A stretch of DNA of 42,688 nucleotides from Phallusia fumigata (GCA_008931825.1 QXVZ01001813.1:1-42688), one strand, 5' to 3'; counted from the stretch's first letter, positions 12,440 to 24,026 are shown. Program-made: numbers and translations. The notes: generated by a model from the letters alone, not told the origin.

Positions 12440-13364
12440 TATTCGCAAAGTGTTTTTGTGGGGGGAGCAGCTGGGGGGAACTTATAATCTAACCTTCTGT
12501 GTTGTGGAAAGAGAGTGAAGTTCTACAGGAAAAACCACTGCCGGATAGTTTCAAGCGCCAGAAGGAAGGACACACGCAAAAATGTGATTGGTATTTTATG
12601 TTGGCTTATAATGTGAATTTGGAAAGCGATGTTTTCCAGTTCGGTTTTCTGGTAAAGTTTTTGTAAACTAACCAGATCTTCCGCCAAAGTTAAAGTAGTT
12701 TATTGGTATCCTGGATATGATCAAAGCCAGTTCAAAGCATCGATATTTCGAGAACATATGATATTGTAGACTGACATCAGTTGATGATGTCATCCCGGGT
12801 AAAGAATCTGTTTGGCGCGGTCAACTGTCACGAGAAATCCGCGCCTGTGTGGTAAAAGTAAAGGGCGTCGGGTGAAAACAGGGTCGAGTTTTAAATTCTA
12901 GTTTGTTTGCTTTACCGATCGACAATAAGTGCTAAGTAGAGGTCATCGAGATCAAGGTCATTCAGTGGACAAGCTTCGGACCCTGGATAAAGCGGCGTTG
13001 ATTAAAGCATTGATAAAACTGTCAATAAATTACCTTTAAATTTTTCTAATGATCATTTTAGTTGCTACTCTGTTTGCTAGTTGTGACGACAGTTTTTACA
13101 GGCAATCTAATTTTGATGAAAGCTTAATATTGCAAATAAAAGGCTGCCAACCTTAAATTGCACAAATTGTAACGCTTCAGTAAATGCCGTCCAAGCATGA
13201 CAAAGTGACGTCACAGCCAAACAGTTTTTGATTGACAGGTTGCTCGTGACTCAGACGTTGTGTGTCGAAAAGTTGCATGTTTCAATACGATCGATTCGGG
13301 TTTACACATTTATTTTAATTGAACTGTCGTTTTGCAAATGTTTTAAATGTTTTTTTCCTTGCAG
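12440..13364 (+). promoter_or_regulatory. Likely TMEM106 promoter region with CRE/AP-1-type sites
   Basis: No gene is visible between the cullin-4 3' end and the TMEM106 leader. Notable sites are an inverted pair TGACATCA-N5-TGATGTCA (12772-12792), a full palindromic CRE inside GTGACGTCAC (13205-13214) and an AP-1 type TGACTCA (13247-13253). The last two lie about 150-210 bases before the start codon. A 3' splice acceptor TTTTTTTCCTTGCAG ends at 13364. Function is inferred from motifs only. Confidence 0.4.
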
Positions 13365-13380
13365 AAAAGAGTCTTTGATC

Positions 13381-13412
13381 ATGTTGGGATAAATATGTTG
13401 TATTTTGTGTGA
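13381..13412 (+). promoter_or_regulatory. Two mini upstream ORFs in the TMEM106 leader
   Basis: After the acceptor at 13364, ATG-TTG-GGA-TAA (13381-13392) and ATG-TTG-TAT-TTT-GTG-TGA (13395-13412) precede the TMEM106 start at 13417. Both end before the main ATG and could lower its translation. Confidence 0.5.
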
Positions 13413-13416
13413 AAAA

Positions 13417-15626
13417 ATGTCTCAAAACGCAAGAAGATCAAGGTTGTCTACTGAAGGGCCTGTTTCTAATGGTGCTGTTAACGGAACAAACTATGGAAGC
13501 ATATCAGAACCTACTGACATAAGTATGTTAATACTACTTGATGATGAAAATAATTAAAAACTTATTTTTATGCATAAAATGTTTTTGAAGCAAACTATAG
13601 TTTGTAAACATATACTGCAAAAACAGCATTTTTTTGTATGGTCATGGTCATTTTATTATTTAATTCGTTTGAACAAATTTTATTCTTGTAAAATTTTTAT
13701 GGTCGAACTTTTTGTTTCTAGATGTTGAGGATTTTAGTTACGTCGAGTTTAGTGGAAAAGATGGAAGAACTTGTCCAACATGCAATGGAACTGGGAGAAT
13801 TGCAAAAGGTAAAAACTTTTTGACAAGATTTTAATAATTTTTACTGTACACTCTTGGTTGTGCATGTGATAATCAAACTCAAGTTAGATCAGTGTAGTTA
13901 CTAAACTATATCTTAATTGTTATGCAACAATTGTGGTACCTCAAAAAATATGCAGGAACAAATGGACTACTGAGTCCAGGTGGTGCAAAACATAATCACA
14001 GTTACAGCTCTTATCCAAACTATGAAAATAATTCTGCTTTTCATGAATGTTTGTGCAAGGGCTGATTACAAACTTTTTGAACTGATTTTTATGTAATAAT
14101 ACCTGAAATTTGTATGAAACCATCCTTATTACTAATATTTCAGAAATTTTTCTTCCAGTGACAATGTTCAAGTGAAATGTATTATTCTAAGTATCTTAGG
14201 ATTTTGTTTCATGAAAACGAATGTGTTTGTTCTAGAGCAAGAGGACGAACTGGTTGCTCTGATTCCATACAATGATCATCGTCTAAAGCCATCGAGAACG
14301 TAAGTGACCGACAATGTTTGTTATACGGTTAAAATGTTTGATAGCTGAAATATAACTTCATGCTTATACATGTAAACATGTGGTGAATAAAACAATGTTC
14401 GGCGTTGCTCTAACTCCATCTTTTGTTTTTCTTTAGAAAGTTTTATGTGTTGCTTGCGATCGTCATATGTTTGTTACTTTGTGGTCTGGTCCTATTTTTC
14501 CTTCTTCCAAGAGCAGTCACTATAACTGAAGGACAAATTGTTAATTACAATGTTTCTCTACATAAAGAAGATTCAAGTGCAGTTATTGCTCTCACTGTAA
14601 GACCACAGTTGTTTTGTCATAAAGACTTCAAAATTAACGAAAATGTTTACAGAATCAGTTTGTTGTTTCAAACACAAATTTTTTTGATGTTCAAATTTCT
14701 CATATCGACGTGGAAGCATTTTTTGATCAAGTAAGTACAAAAGTCTAAAGTCCGATGTGCTGATCAATTTAGAATTATTCCGCTGACGTATAGAATAAAC
14801 AACAAAATTATTAATGATTTGTGTTTACATTTTTTTTCTGTTAGGTTTCAGTTGGGACTGGTCACTTAAAATCCCCACCGCTTGTTCTTGCGGCAAGACA
14901 GGAAGATTTTCCTGTCGATATTCAAGTTATTCTTCGGTTCAACCCTGACAATCAACTTGATTTCATTGTGTAAGTTGGTGTGCTTTTGTTTTTTAAAACA
15001 CAATGAAAGTATTGAAAGTAATGTTGATTGAAACATATCATCTTATTTTCCCCATTTGAGATAACTTTTCTGCATGCAATTCAATGCATGCACTTTATAG
15101 GTGTGACACACAGGGAGTGCAATTGTCATGTTACAATGCAAACATTATCATGTGACCAATTGTTACATTACAATGCAAGTTAATTTCTAAGCAAATGTAA
15201 ACAGGTGCACAATACAAGCAGCAGTAATAAAAAAAGTCTAAAACAATAACAATTTGTGCTTCCCTCTTTGTCATCAATTCTCATCTGTTTTGTAAGTCAC
15301 AGCCCTCAACAAGAAATATTTTGCAACCTACATATACATCATCACACACATCTCACTAAATAGTGAAAAGGGAATTTGGAAAATGCTAATTTTTTATCTT
15401 TTTTTAGAGATCTTTGTACGAATCCGAAGCGGAAAGTTCATGATATTGTCATCAAGTTACAGTGAGTTCTTTGTTAATTTATTTTTCCTGGTTTCAAAAT
15501 ATTTATGTTGCGCATTTTTTGTGTAGGGCAACACAAACCACGTCATATCTTCAACATTCTGAACAGGATTCATTGCAAACCTATAAATACATTGATTGTA
15601 GTGTAAATAATATCAACAAACTTTAG
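13417..15626 (+). CDS. TMEM106: TMEM106 family lysosomal membrane protein
   Basis: Eight exons: 13417-13522, 13722-13808, 14236-14299, 14437-14596, 14653-14730, 14845-14969, 15408-15461 and 15527-15626. They join in frame to 257 residues, close to human TMEM106B (274). The N-terminal cytosolic part has the family [10 protein letters not shown] motif (Cys53, Cys56), which forms a metal-binding and dimer site in this family, then [17 protein letters not shown] single membrane helix follows (about residues 88-110, [20 protein letters not shown]), typical of a type II protein. The luminal domain ends with [15 protein letters not shown], matching the conserved vertebrate tail. Vertebrate TMEM106B acts in lysosome transport and acidification, and its luminal part forms fibrils in ageing brain. 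Whether this is the single pre-duplication ancestor of TMEM106A/B/C cannot be told from the window. Confidence 0.94.
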
Positions 15627-17689
15627 TTGTTGTTTTCGTCACGAAACTTATCAGTGTTATGTGTCAATTTTTCCTGTAGTGCTAAATGCAATGGTTAGGT
15701 CACCAAGCACTCTTGTGTGCTTACAAAATATTTGTGCTTAATGCATCTATCGCCACCACAAGGCCAGTTGTACGTAATGTGATTTTTGCAAACACCCAAT
15801 TTATTGTAAGGGTTTTAATATGAAAAGCTTATCATAAACTTATGGGTGGAAATAAAAAATTTGAATAATTTTTTCAATGCGGCCATTTCTTTGAATTATT
15901 GTCCATATTGAATGTATACAATCTTCTGGAAAACTTGATGGTGACCCTTGGTTACATTAGTTCAAATGGTTTTCTGTACCACATACTAGCAACCCTTGTT
16001 CTTAAGATTAAATATGGTAATAAGATATTTGGATCAAACTCTCTCTCATGATTTGGCCTTCTTTTGACCTTTGTGTGTTTTTATTACGTTTGGGATGTTG
16101 CAATGCAGTTAAGCTTTGTGTGATTTTGGTGAAAACTTTAGCCACTTGGTGGTGCAAGAGATGGTGTTTTCTGTACATTTTCCTAAATTTCACCAATGAC
16201 CTTCAAATCACTGTCACAAAATATTTGTAGATATTATTGAACAGGTACTACACTAAAAATGCTACATTACACTTAGTCAGTGTACATTTACCTCGTTTTG
16301 TTTTGATTAGGTATGTACAACAAGATTTACCACCAAATATGCTTGGTAGTTTTGATTTGTTTCTGTGTTATTCATTTGGATGTGAACAGCTTTCTGTTTT
16401 AGCTTGAGCCAGCCCCTAAGGTGATTCCACTTTCTATGCACTTGTTATCGTTTCAAGTGATTTTTACTGGACAATGTCCACTTGAAGTTAGCTCCCCAGT
16501 GCAGAGTATGCCAGTCTACACAGATTTGTCGCGGCGCAGTTTGTTCTAGAGCATTATTATGAGCAAGATACGGAACTGATACATAACTTTCTAATGCTAG
16601 AACTTGTCAAGAAAGATTTGTAATGAGGCTTTTTTTGATACCAAATAAATAAATTAACTTGGTCAGTTTTCTTACCATTGTCGTGGGTTTGGTTTTATCA
16701 CTGTTTGCCAGTTTGTTCTTTCTATACGTGGAAAGATTGTAAGTTGATAATGTGGAGTTGGGTTTATTATTCAAGTGCTTGGCGGGACTTAGTAAAGTGT
16801 CGCACGAATTCTTCCTAACAATTGTCTGGCAAGTTTTCAAGGAGCGGATATATTGATTGGTCGTTTAGCGGTATGAAAGAAGTGCTATAACTTTCACTAT
16901 GCTTCCTTTTTACTTTGGAGAATGTACATCAGATATAAGCTTCAGTCATTGATAAGTAACGTTTGATTGGTTTGACTAATAACTTAATTTTATTGTGTTT
17001 TTGTGTACGTTATGAGATCAGTTTGTCAAAACTAAGTTTTTGTTACGAAGGAAAGCGAACAATTGCTAAAACTTCTGGTATGAAGGCAGGTAGCCTAATG
17101 TGGGTTTGTGAGTTGAGATAAACGCGTTTCGGTGTTAGAAACCCTATAATAATACCGATACGCTCCGTAGACCTATTCAATTGCCCTTGAAATTAGTATG
17201 TTGGCCATTATACTGGCGTTATTTCACAGATGTGCCAGCACTCTTCAAAAGAGTTTACAAAGGTTCAGCACAGTTCACAATGTTTTTCCCAGGTTTCTTG
17301 AGGTTGAATATATTTGGATCGGTCGAGTTTTTATGTGTATAACAGCGTTGTGCAAATACTGGGTGTATGCCGTGTTAAAGCGAGTTATAAATGATATGTT
17401 CAGCCTCATAGGCCGAACAAAATCTTGTTTGCATTCCTGACAAAAGACCTTTGAATGCGAATTCGACGAAACGGCTTCTCATAAATTAGCCAGCTAACGT
17501 TGCGAAAGCAGGTTTTATGTTCAAATATTGTTCAGACACTGAAAGATTTTAATCAAGAAAGATTACACAGGGCGAATAGAATGCGATCGTTATGTTAAAA
17601 CAGAAAATATTTCAACACAATAATTCGTTTGGAAACACTTTGTTGAAGAGTGGAGATTTATAGAAGATTGTTCGCCAGTTATTTGTCGC
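15627..17689. other. Intergenic, no gene seen
   Basis: About 2 kb of AT-rich sequence follows the TMEM106 stop and leads up to the tRNA. Only short chance reading frames are present. I recognise no coding similarity, RNA gene or element with clear ends. Confidence 0.5.
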
Positions 17690-17762
17690 GCCCGGCTAGC
17701 TCAGTCGGTAGAGCGTTGGACTCTTAATCCAACGGTCGTGGGTTCGAGCCCCACGTTGGGCG
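17690..17762 (+). tRNA. tRNA-Lys, anticodon CUU
   Basis: A 73-base cloverleaf without intron. The acceptor arm GCCCGGC pairs with GTTGGGC (two G-U pairs), with discriminator G. The anticodon stem TTGGA/TCCAA closes loop CTCTTAA, so the anticodon is CTT at 17723-17725. The T arm is GTGGG-TTCGAGC-CCCAC. Box A (TAGCTCAGTCGG) and box B (GGTTCGAGCC) serve as internal Pol III promoter elements. It is almost identical to animal tRNA-Lys(CUU). A T6 run at 17766-17771 is the expected Pol III terminator. Confidence 0.98.
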
Positions 17763-17765
17763 AAG

Positions 17766-17771
17766 TTTTTT
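17766..17771 (+). terminator. Pol III terminator, T6
   Basis: Six thymines begin four bases after the tRNA-Lys 3' end. Confidence 0.85.
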
Positions 17772-18294
17772 CTCTTTAGAAATTAAATTTTACTCTTGTC
17801 AGCCCTATGGGCTAGTTACAAAAAAGAAATTTTTGTTGGCTCGCTTAGATAGGGCAAGCGTTAGTAAACTTGCATTTTGGTTTCAATGGTGTTTTTTAAA
17901 GTTTTCAACAAAGAATCGCGGTTTTTATATTTGGAACTTATATTTACTGCTAATGTTTTGGTGAAAATACTTGTAGTTATGTAGCTATAAGCAGGTAATG
18001 CGTGTGTTTATCGAAGTTATTGTCATAGAGACAACAAGTACTGTCAAGTGGAATTGGGATGACCGAATTATTGAACATTAATAAGTTGACGAGTGGCTGA
18101 TGTTTATGTGTTGCTACTGTTACAAGCACGCCAACTAATTATTTGTGGGAGATGATTACTTTTGATGTGCACTTCAAACTACTCGTACACCCTGCTGCCG
18201 ACATTTCTGACACCAACATGTGGAGTGTAGTTGTACCAGATTTTTACTCATTGTTTTTTTATTTGCCAAGAAGTCGTAACAGGCTAAGATTTAC
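17772..18294. other. Intergenic, no gene seen
   Basis: AT-rich sequence between the tRNA and the doubtful 114-aa frame. No recognisable feature. Confidence 0.4.
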
Positions 18295-18639
18295 ATGGCG
18301 TCGTTTTGTTTGCCCTGTCACTGCTGCACTATAGTAGACGTTGTTTCGTCACAAAAGCGGATGAAAGAAACGCCAGATGTTTACGATTTGTCACGTGACA
18401 AGAGCAAACGTTATCTTGTTGTTTGCGAAGATGACGTTGGGTCGCTCACTACATTGTATCGAAGCGTTTTAGAAGATGTTAAACCGCGTAACATATGTGC
18501 TGCCGTGTATGTCTGCGGACTCGGTGGGCCAAGATCAAACTTAACTTATTCAGTGTTAGTTTGTGTGAAAAGTTCAAGTTGTTTAAAATCTTTACAACTG
18601 TTAGCAAATGTGCGTCAGCGGTGGAAATACATAAACTAA
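18295..18639 (+). CDS. Doubtful small ORF, 114 aa
   Basis: An ATG-initiated uninterrupted frame encodes MASFCLPCHC... and ends YIN-stop. The central part (DKSKRYLVVCEDDVGSLTTL) looks more protein-like than random AT-rich translation, but I recognise no family, no signal peptide and no membrane segment. It lies about 900 bases upstream of the three-exon unknown gene on the same strand, so it could be an independent intronless gene, an upstream exon or non-coding. A 14-base perfect palindrome with an E-box (TTGTCACGTGACAA, 18388-18401) sits inside it, which would favour a regulatory region if the frame is not translated. Confidence 0.25.
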   Translation: MASFCLPCHCCTIVDVVSSQKRMKETPDVYDLSRDKSKRYLVVCEDDVGSLTTLYRSVLEDVKPRNICAAVYVCGLGGPRSNLTYSVLVCVKSSSCLKSLQLLANVRQRWKYIN

Positions 18640-19541
18640 AATGAATTGACAAGAATTGATTAGAAAGACAACGCAACTGTTATTAGACATAAGTAAGCAA
18701 GGATATGTAGAAAATAACTCATTGTATTATTGCACGCACCCATTTATACAGACCAAAGTTTGCCTAACTAACCTGGTATAAACGACGATTAAATACTTTC
18801 AGTTAAATACACAAAGCGTACTCCGAACCCGGGTATGCTCGCAGATCGAAACATAATTTCATGTGGAACAGGCAGTGAATTTATTTAATAGAAATTTAAA
18901 AATCAACTGTAGAGCGACCAGATGTAGAAAATGAAAACAGAGAGATATAAAACAGAAAGTGAATTTGTACAAAGCGCTATTATTTCATCACATCGAAGAT
19001 TTTTAAGCGTTATCATTTTTACAACAATGATGTCATAATAGCCACCTGTTCGCGAATTACCGGATTTCCATCGTGGTTCCGAGTTTTGTCCGCGGTGAGC
19101 CGGTTGACATGACAACAACCACAACAGACCGCAGCGAACTGACCATTACTGTGTGACATGTGATGACAAAAGCGCTTTGTGGTGACAGGGCATTGTTGTA
19201 ATGTTCCATAGTTCCGCTTTTATTTTCGAATCGACTTTAAGAAGTCTATTCCTAAACCTGCGATTTTCTAAAACCTGCGTTTGTTGAATTTTTATCATGA
19301 AATTTTAAAAGTTGTTCACGTAGAAATCTGCCGTCAGTTTGAGCGAATGTTTTTTGCGGCCATCTTAACGGTTGGAATCTTGATGGCTTGCCTAATCTGA
19401 TTGTTATTTTAACGCGGCGATTTGTTGTTATAGGTGAATTTTCTTCCATTGTGTTTGTCCAACTCCTTAATCAATCATGTGCCCGCGATCTACCTCCGAA
19501 TTAAGCAATTCCATTTCGCTCTGTTGTCATTTTTAATAAAT
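18640..19541. other. Upstream region of the unknown three-exon gene
   Basis: No gene recognised. A possible 3' acceptor (TTGTTGTTATAG, ending at 19433) would place a leader of about 108 bases before the ATG at 19542. Short open frames on the minus strand (18903-19124 and 19252-19449) have no recognisable features. Confidence 0.35.
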
Positions 19542-21049
19542 ATGTCGTCACTGTCGTTGCGGCCTCAAGTTCACGACGCTCTTGTAGATAACAGGAACCG
19601 AAACAGCGTCATTTCGCGGACACATTCGCCCGGTAGGTCGTCCACTGGGTGGCGTAGCGGCACGGTGTGGTCGCAGAGAAGAAAACTTTTGTGCAGGAGA
19701 AGTGACATTCTGTCGCCAGGTATGGGTGGGCTTTTATACTTGTATTTTTTTCTTTTCTCCTTTGTTTTTACCCGCAGTTGATCTACAGTAAAAAACTTGA
19801 CTCGTTTTTGAAGGATTGTGATGAAAAAAACTGTTGAGTTAGGTCAAAGGACAGATGAAGTTTAATTTCGCTTTCAGATTGTCGAACCAACTCACTGACG
19901 TCAGCGGAAGGTGGAGTTCGGAATATTTCGGATCCGAAGTTGCGTTTCGGAAACAGACATTGTGCTGATCTACAAACAGACGAAGAAATACGAGCGAGGA
20001 ATCCCCAACAAAACGAAACGAACTTGACGGAAAAAAGGTAACGAGCCGAAGTGAGATGACTCAGCAGAAATGAATAATTCATATTTTTGTGATCCGATAT
20101 TTCTCAATATGTTTTCTAGCAACCGTACAGCTTATACATCCTACCAACAGGAAATCGTGACCATTAGTTATAGCGTAAATTAAGTGCAACTTCCAACAAA
20201 AAAAGTGATTTTTGTCCAACTTGTTAGCCAGTCAAGCTTAAGGAATAGCAGTAGATCATACAAGCTTATCGTTAATATACAAAAAAGGTGTTTAGAAAAG
20301 TTAAAAAGTTTTGTTTTCCAAAATATATTCCATAATTTTGTCGCTTTACAAGTTCAAGAAATCCCCTCATGTTTCATTGCGAAGAAAAATTCTTTCCTGA
20401 ATATTAAATTTCCTTTCACTGCGACCCATGTTGCAATTCACTGGGCAAAGCAATGTGAAAAACGCAGTATATATTTACCTGTGCCATATTTGGGCCTTGC
20501 TAAATGACGTCATCATTTTGCAGAAACTCTCCTGAAGCTCGATGGCGCCGCCGTGTGGCGAGCGAAAGCTACATTCCAAACAACAATCGACATTTCTGGG
20601 ATCACAGTCTCAAGACGAGGAGCATTGTCATCAATTCCAGAAACCCTATTCCCACGCCTATGACATCACAATACCATCTCTCCCAAGCGCCACCTGGTGT
20701 GTTTCCGCGGCTTTCGCGCAGCGCGGAAGGAATTTCTGGGTTTGAGATCCCAACTCGCTATCCACGTGGTCAGCAGAGACCAACCGGTCTCGCCTCAAGT
20801 CACTTCGCGCTCAAGTTACGTCACGAACAAATCGTCAAGGTGGCGCGTCACCGCGAGGTCACGTGGCCACAGTTACGGACCAATCGGCTGCCAGAGGTTT
20901 CGGGACGGGAAACTACCGCTAACCAGGAGAGTCGAAAGCGGAGATTGTGGAATTCGACGCATTATTATGACGTGACAATGCAGGATCGGTGCAGCCAGCA
21001 AGCTCGCGAGAAGTGCAAGGATTGGTTTGACACGTGGGTAGAAGATTGA
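19542..21049 (+). CDS. Unrecognised Arg-rich protein, three exons, 287 aa
   Basis: I do not recognise this protein. Exons 19542-19719, 19878-20037 and 20524-21049 join through GT-AG introns in phases 1 and 2 and give one frame of 287 residues ending DTWVED. The frame-keeping splices and the higher GC of exon 3 argue that it is real. The protein is very basic and rich in Arg, Ser and Asn, with no signal peptide, membrane helix, Cys-metal cluster or clear coiled coil. Recognisable stretches include LRPQVHDALVDNRNRNSV near the start, EARWRRRVASESYIP after junction 2 and GFEIPTRYPRGQQRPTG near residue 190. Such short, basic, Pro/Tyr-dotted proteins often bind microtubules in cilia or sperm tails, but that is only an impression. 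The start is the first ATG after a possible acceptor at 19433. Confidence 0.6.
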
Positions 21050-21758
21050 AATTCGCGCAGTATTTTTGTTACCATGACGATTCCAAACACGTTTTCAGGT
21101 GCAGATGTTGTTTGTTTTCTATCCTAGACAAGTGAAAGGAGAAGAAATGTTTCAATGTGAGGCGCTGAATAAGCGATTGCAGTTTATTTGATTTACACTT
21201 GTGCGCCGCTAAGTTGTCTAAGTTTGTATGTTCCTGCACTTCGGCTAATTAGTGATTTCAGTTTATTAGATTGAGCTATCTTGAAGCAGGGCTGCCCAAA
21301 AACCAGAAACAAGTTGTTGCGACCCCAAAAGTTTTTGTCAGAAGCGTTGGTTTGTACTTTGAGCTGTTTCAACAATCACACATTCGCATATTATTATTTG
21401 CACACAGTAGGAGACGAACAAGTTATAACACGTAAGAAATAATGGAAAAATCAACACATAAAGATAAAATGAAAACAATTATGGCAATAATCAAATATTT
21501 TAGGTTTGCCCCCAGGAACCTGGTGCCTGATAAGCACCACCAAAGTCTAGTTTTATTACACTTGTATAATTTCAATGAAGTTTAAATAGTTGTTGGTGGC
21601 AGTTAATAATTATGTGAAAGTCGAGGATAAAAACAGAACTTCAAATGCAAAGTAAAGGAAAGTCAAAAAATTCTTACAAAGTGCATGATTTTATTTCCTA
21701 ATCTTGCAAATCCAACAGCTCAGCTCTAGAGGCTGTGACGAGGGTATCAAAATTACTT
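21050..21758. other. Convergent 3' flanks
   Basis: Lies between the unknown gene (+) and PDPK1 (-). It includes the minus-sense AATAAA at 21690-21695 for PDPK1. Nothing else was identified. Confidence 0.45.
21690..21695 (-). terminator. Polyadenylation signal AATAAA (PDPK1)
   Basis: TTTATT on the plus strand reads AATAAA on the minus strand, about 65 bases after the PDPK1 stop codon. Confidence 0.55.
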
Positions 21759-23900
21759 TTACGAACTGAAGTAAAATTTTTTGATCTGTTCAATTTTTTT
21801 GCACCATTTAATCGCATTGTTAGTTTTGTCCATGAGATGATAAGTTCTGTTGGGAGTGTGGATGAAAAATATGCGGAAGGATTTGGGCTCAGCTCGCATC
21901 TCCTGTGACCAGGGGATTTCCCCTTTCACCTCCAGCGTGTTGGGGTCGATGTAGATCAACTTGGGACCCTCGGTGAGAAGAAACTCCCGGAGCTTGATCG
22001 AGAAACCTCGCTTCTTTTCCAACTGACCTGGCAGAGAGATTTAGATTGTTCAGAAATTATTACCTTTTTTTATAAATACACTGGCCAAAATAGTTTATGC
22101 CTTATTATTCAAACGTTTTAGCAATAACTTATGCATCACTGATATAATTTCCAATACAATTTGATTGCCTATATAATACTAGCTCCAACACTACACAAAT
22201 CAAGTTTTCTTGAGTCATTTTTTCCTCTAATTTCTAGTAATTAGGAAAATCTACTAAAAGAGGTACCTGCTTCAGCTTTACCCAGAAAGCACAATTTTTT
22301 TACTATTGGTGCAATAAAAAGGGTAAACTTACTATTCAACCACATGCACATTTCAGCTTACCTCGTTTCAGTATCAGTTTTCCTTTCGCAAAGTAATCCC
22401 ACTGTGAAGATTGCTGTTTGTTCAACCATTTTTCCCGGTCGTGCTTCGTGAGGTTGAGCGGCAGTCCGTACCCACTGATGTCATCTGGATCGCTCTGCAC
22501 CAACTCTTCATGGGTCTGCAAACAAAATGAAGTTTGGTAAACTATTTATTTTTTAAACCAAGTTCCAAAGACTCTATGAGAGTATGAAAATGGTAACACC
22601 TCTACCAAAACTTACTACCAAGCTACACAGTTCAGTTCACAATGTAAATTCTTTCTGTAGCAGTTTCAAATACTCACCCCTTTCCTTTTTTTGTCAACGT
22701 CAGAAATTTGTTTCTTAAAGTCATCAATAAAAGAAGCGTGTTCAAAATTGTCAATCACTTCATTAACTTCATCGTTGTCTTCATCTGAGCTGTCTTGTGA
22801 ATGTGCCAACATCTGCCTGGGAGGGTCCAACGATGCTAATTTGTCCCACTCCACTTCCATGAAAAACCTGTGTGACTTTAATGCCTCATATCCTCCACAT
22901 GATTTACATCCGAGTCTTTCCATTGGCTCCAGTTGCAACAATTTCTTGATTAAATCTTTTGCATTTGGGTCAAAGTCTTCAGGAAATTCATATTTACATG
23001 CTAAAATTTGTTGAAATGTTAAATATTCATTGGGAGCTTGAAATGGGTAATTTCCAACTAACATTTGGTATATAATGCAACCCAAAGCCCATAAATCAGA
23101 GGATGTGCATATTTGTTTGTCTTTTAGTAACTCAGGTGAAACATATTGGGCAGTTCCAACAAAGGAGGAGGTACGTGGAAAATCGCCCGATTCATCTTGG
23201 GGCATTTCTTTGGCTGTCCCAAAGTCAGTGATCTGAATTTGAAGTTTATCATTGAAAAGAATATTTTCTGGCTTCAAATCTCGATGAACAATGTTTAGAG
23301 AATGAAGATGTTCCAGTGCTGAAACTATTTGAGCCGAATAAAACCTCGCACATTCTAAATCAAATTTTCCTGCGGAAAAAACGTGAGATATAACAAAAGT
23401 TTTTAATGATATTTTATAATTTTTACCTAATTGTTTGATCTTGTCCCGAAGTTCCCCTTTTCTTGCCACACTAAGGCCAAAATAAAGTTGCTCTGTGTCT
23501 TGGAATGTGAAATAAAGTTGCACGAAAAAAGGGTGATCAAGGCGACTTAAAACTTTTTTTTCTCGTTCAACCTAAAAAAGACAAAACAAAAACAGGTTAA
23601 TAATGTTGTAAAAAATAGAAACACAAACTTGAAGAGTTTCCTAATTAAATACATAACTTCTATTTAAATGTGTTGGTGTAATACCTGTGGAACTTTTTTT
23701 TCTTTTATGATGTGTCTCTTTTGAAGAATTTTGATGGCGAACTCCTTTCCAGTTGCAATCTCGCAGGCCAGAACAACAGTTGAGTAAGAACCCTCACCCA
23801 AAGTTGGTCCAAATCTGAAATCTTCACGTCGTTTTTTCTTGCTTTGAGAACTCCTCGCTGGACTTTTCTCAATTTCACTTTTTACCCCATTTTCTGCCAT
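21759..23900 (-). CDS. PDPK1: 3-phosphoinositide-dependent protein kinase 1
   Basis: Five exons on the minus strand: 23900-23685, 23571-23427, 23369-22678, 22515-22362 and 22027-21759. They join in frame to 491 residues (human 556). Kinase motifs in order: Gly loop GEGSYS near 35, AIK lysine about Lys57, HRDLKPEN with catalytic Asp about 151, DFG at about 169-171, and SFVGTAQYVSPELL with the auto-activating Ser about 189 (human S241). An acidic linker (SQDSSDEDNDE) leads to the C-terminal PH domain, which has KGEIPWSQEMR and FFIHTPNRTYHLMD as in vertebrate PDPK1. PDPK1 phosphorylates the activation loops of AKT, S6K, SGK and other AGC kinases, using the PH domain at PIP3 membranes. The start is the ATG one base after the acceptor CTTGCAG. 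The frame is open upstream to 24026, but that part would lie before the acceptor. The protein is about 65 residues shorter than human, mainly at the N-terminus and in the linker. Confidence 0.96.
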
Positions 23901-23915
23901 TCTGCAAGATTGTAA
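23901..23915 (-). promoter_or_regulatory. 3' splice acceptor one base before the PDPK1 ATG
   Basis: On the minus strand ACAATCTTGCAG is followed by A and then ATG. With no upstream coding exon evident, this fits spliced-leader trans-splicing or a wholly non-coding first exon. Confidence 0.45.
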
Positions 23916-24026
23916 CCAGCTACAAACACCAATCAGTAGCACTTCTGTTTGAATAAAGAAATAAATTATTTTGTTGATAGGTTTAATGATATCATTAGCA
24001 TTATAGCATAGGTTATCTGTATTCAT

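Noticed and set aside
15627-17689. Additional tRNA or snRNA genes near tRNA-Lys
   Set aside because: I found no second box B sequence with a foldable cloverleaf.
20542-20975. Two other open frames overlapping exon 3 of the unknown gene
   Set aside because: Only the chosen frame continues correctly through both upstream splice junctions. The high GC of this exon explains the extra open frames.
23664-24026. PDPK1 start at the upstream ATG (24026)
   Set aside because: An acceptor lies between it and the ATG at 23900, and the extra 42 residues look like translated AT-rich leader.
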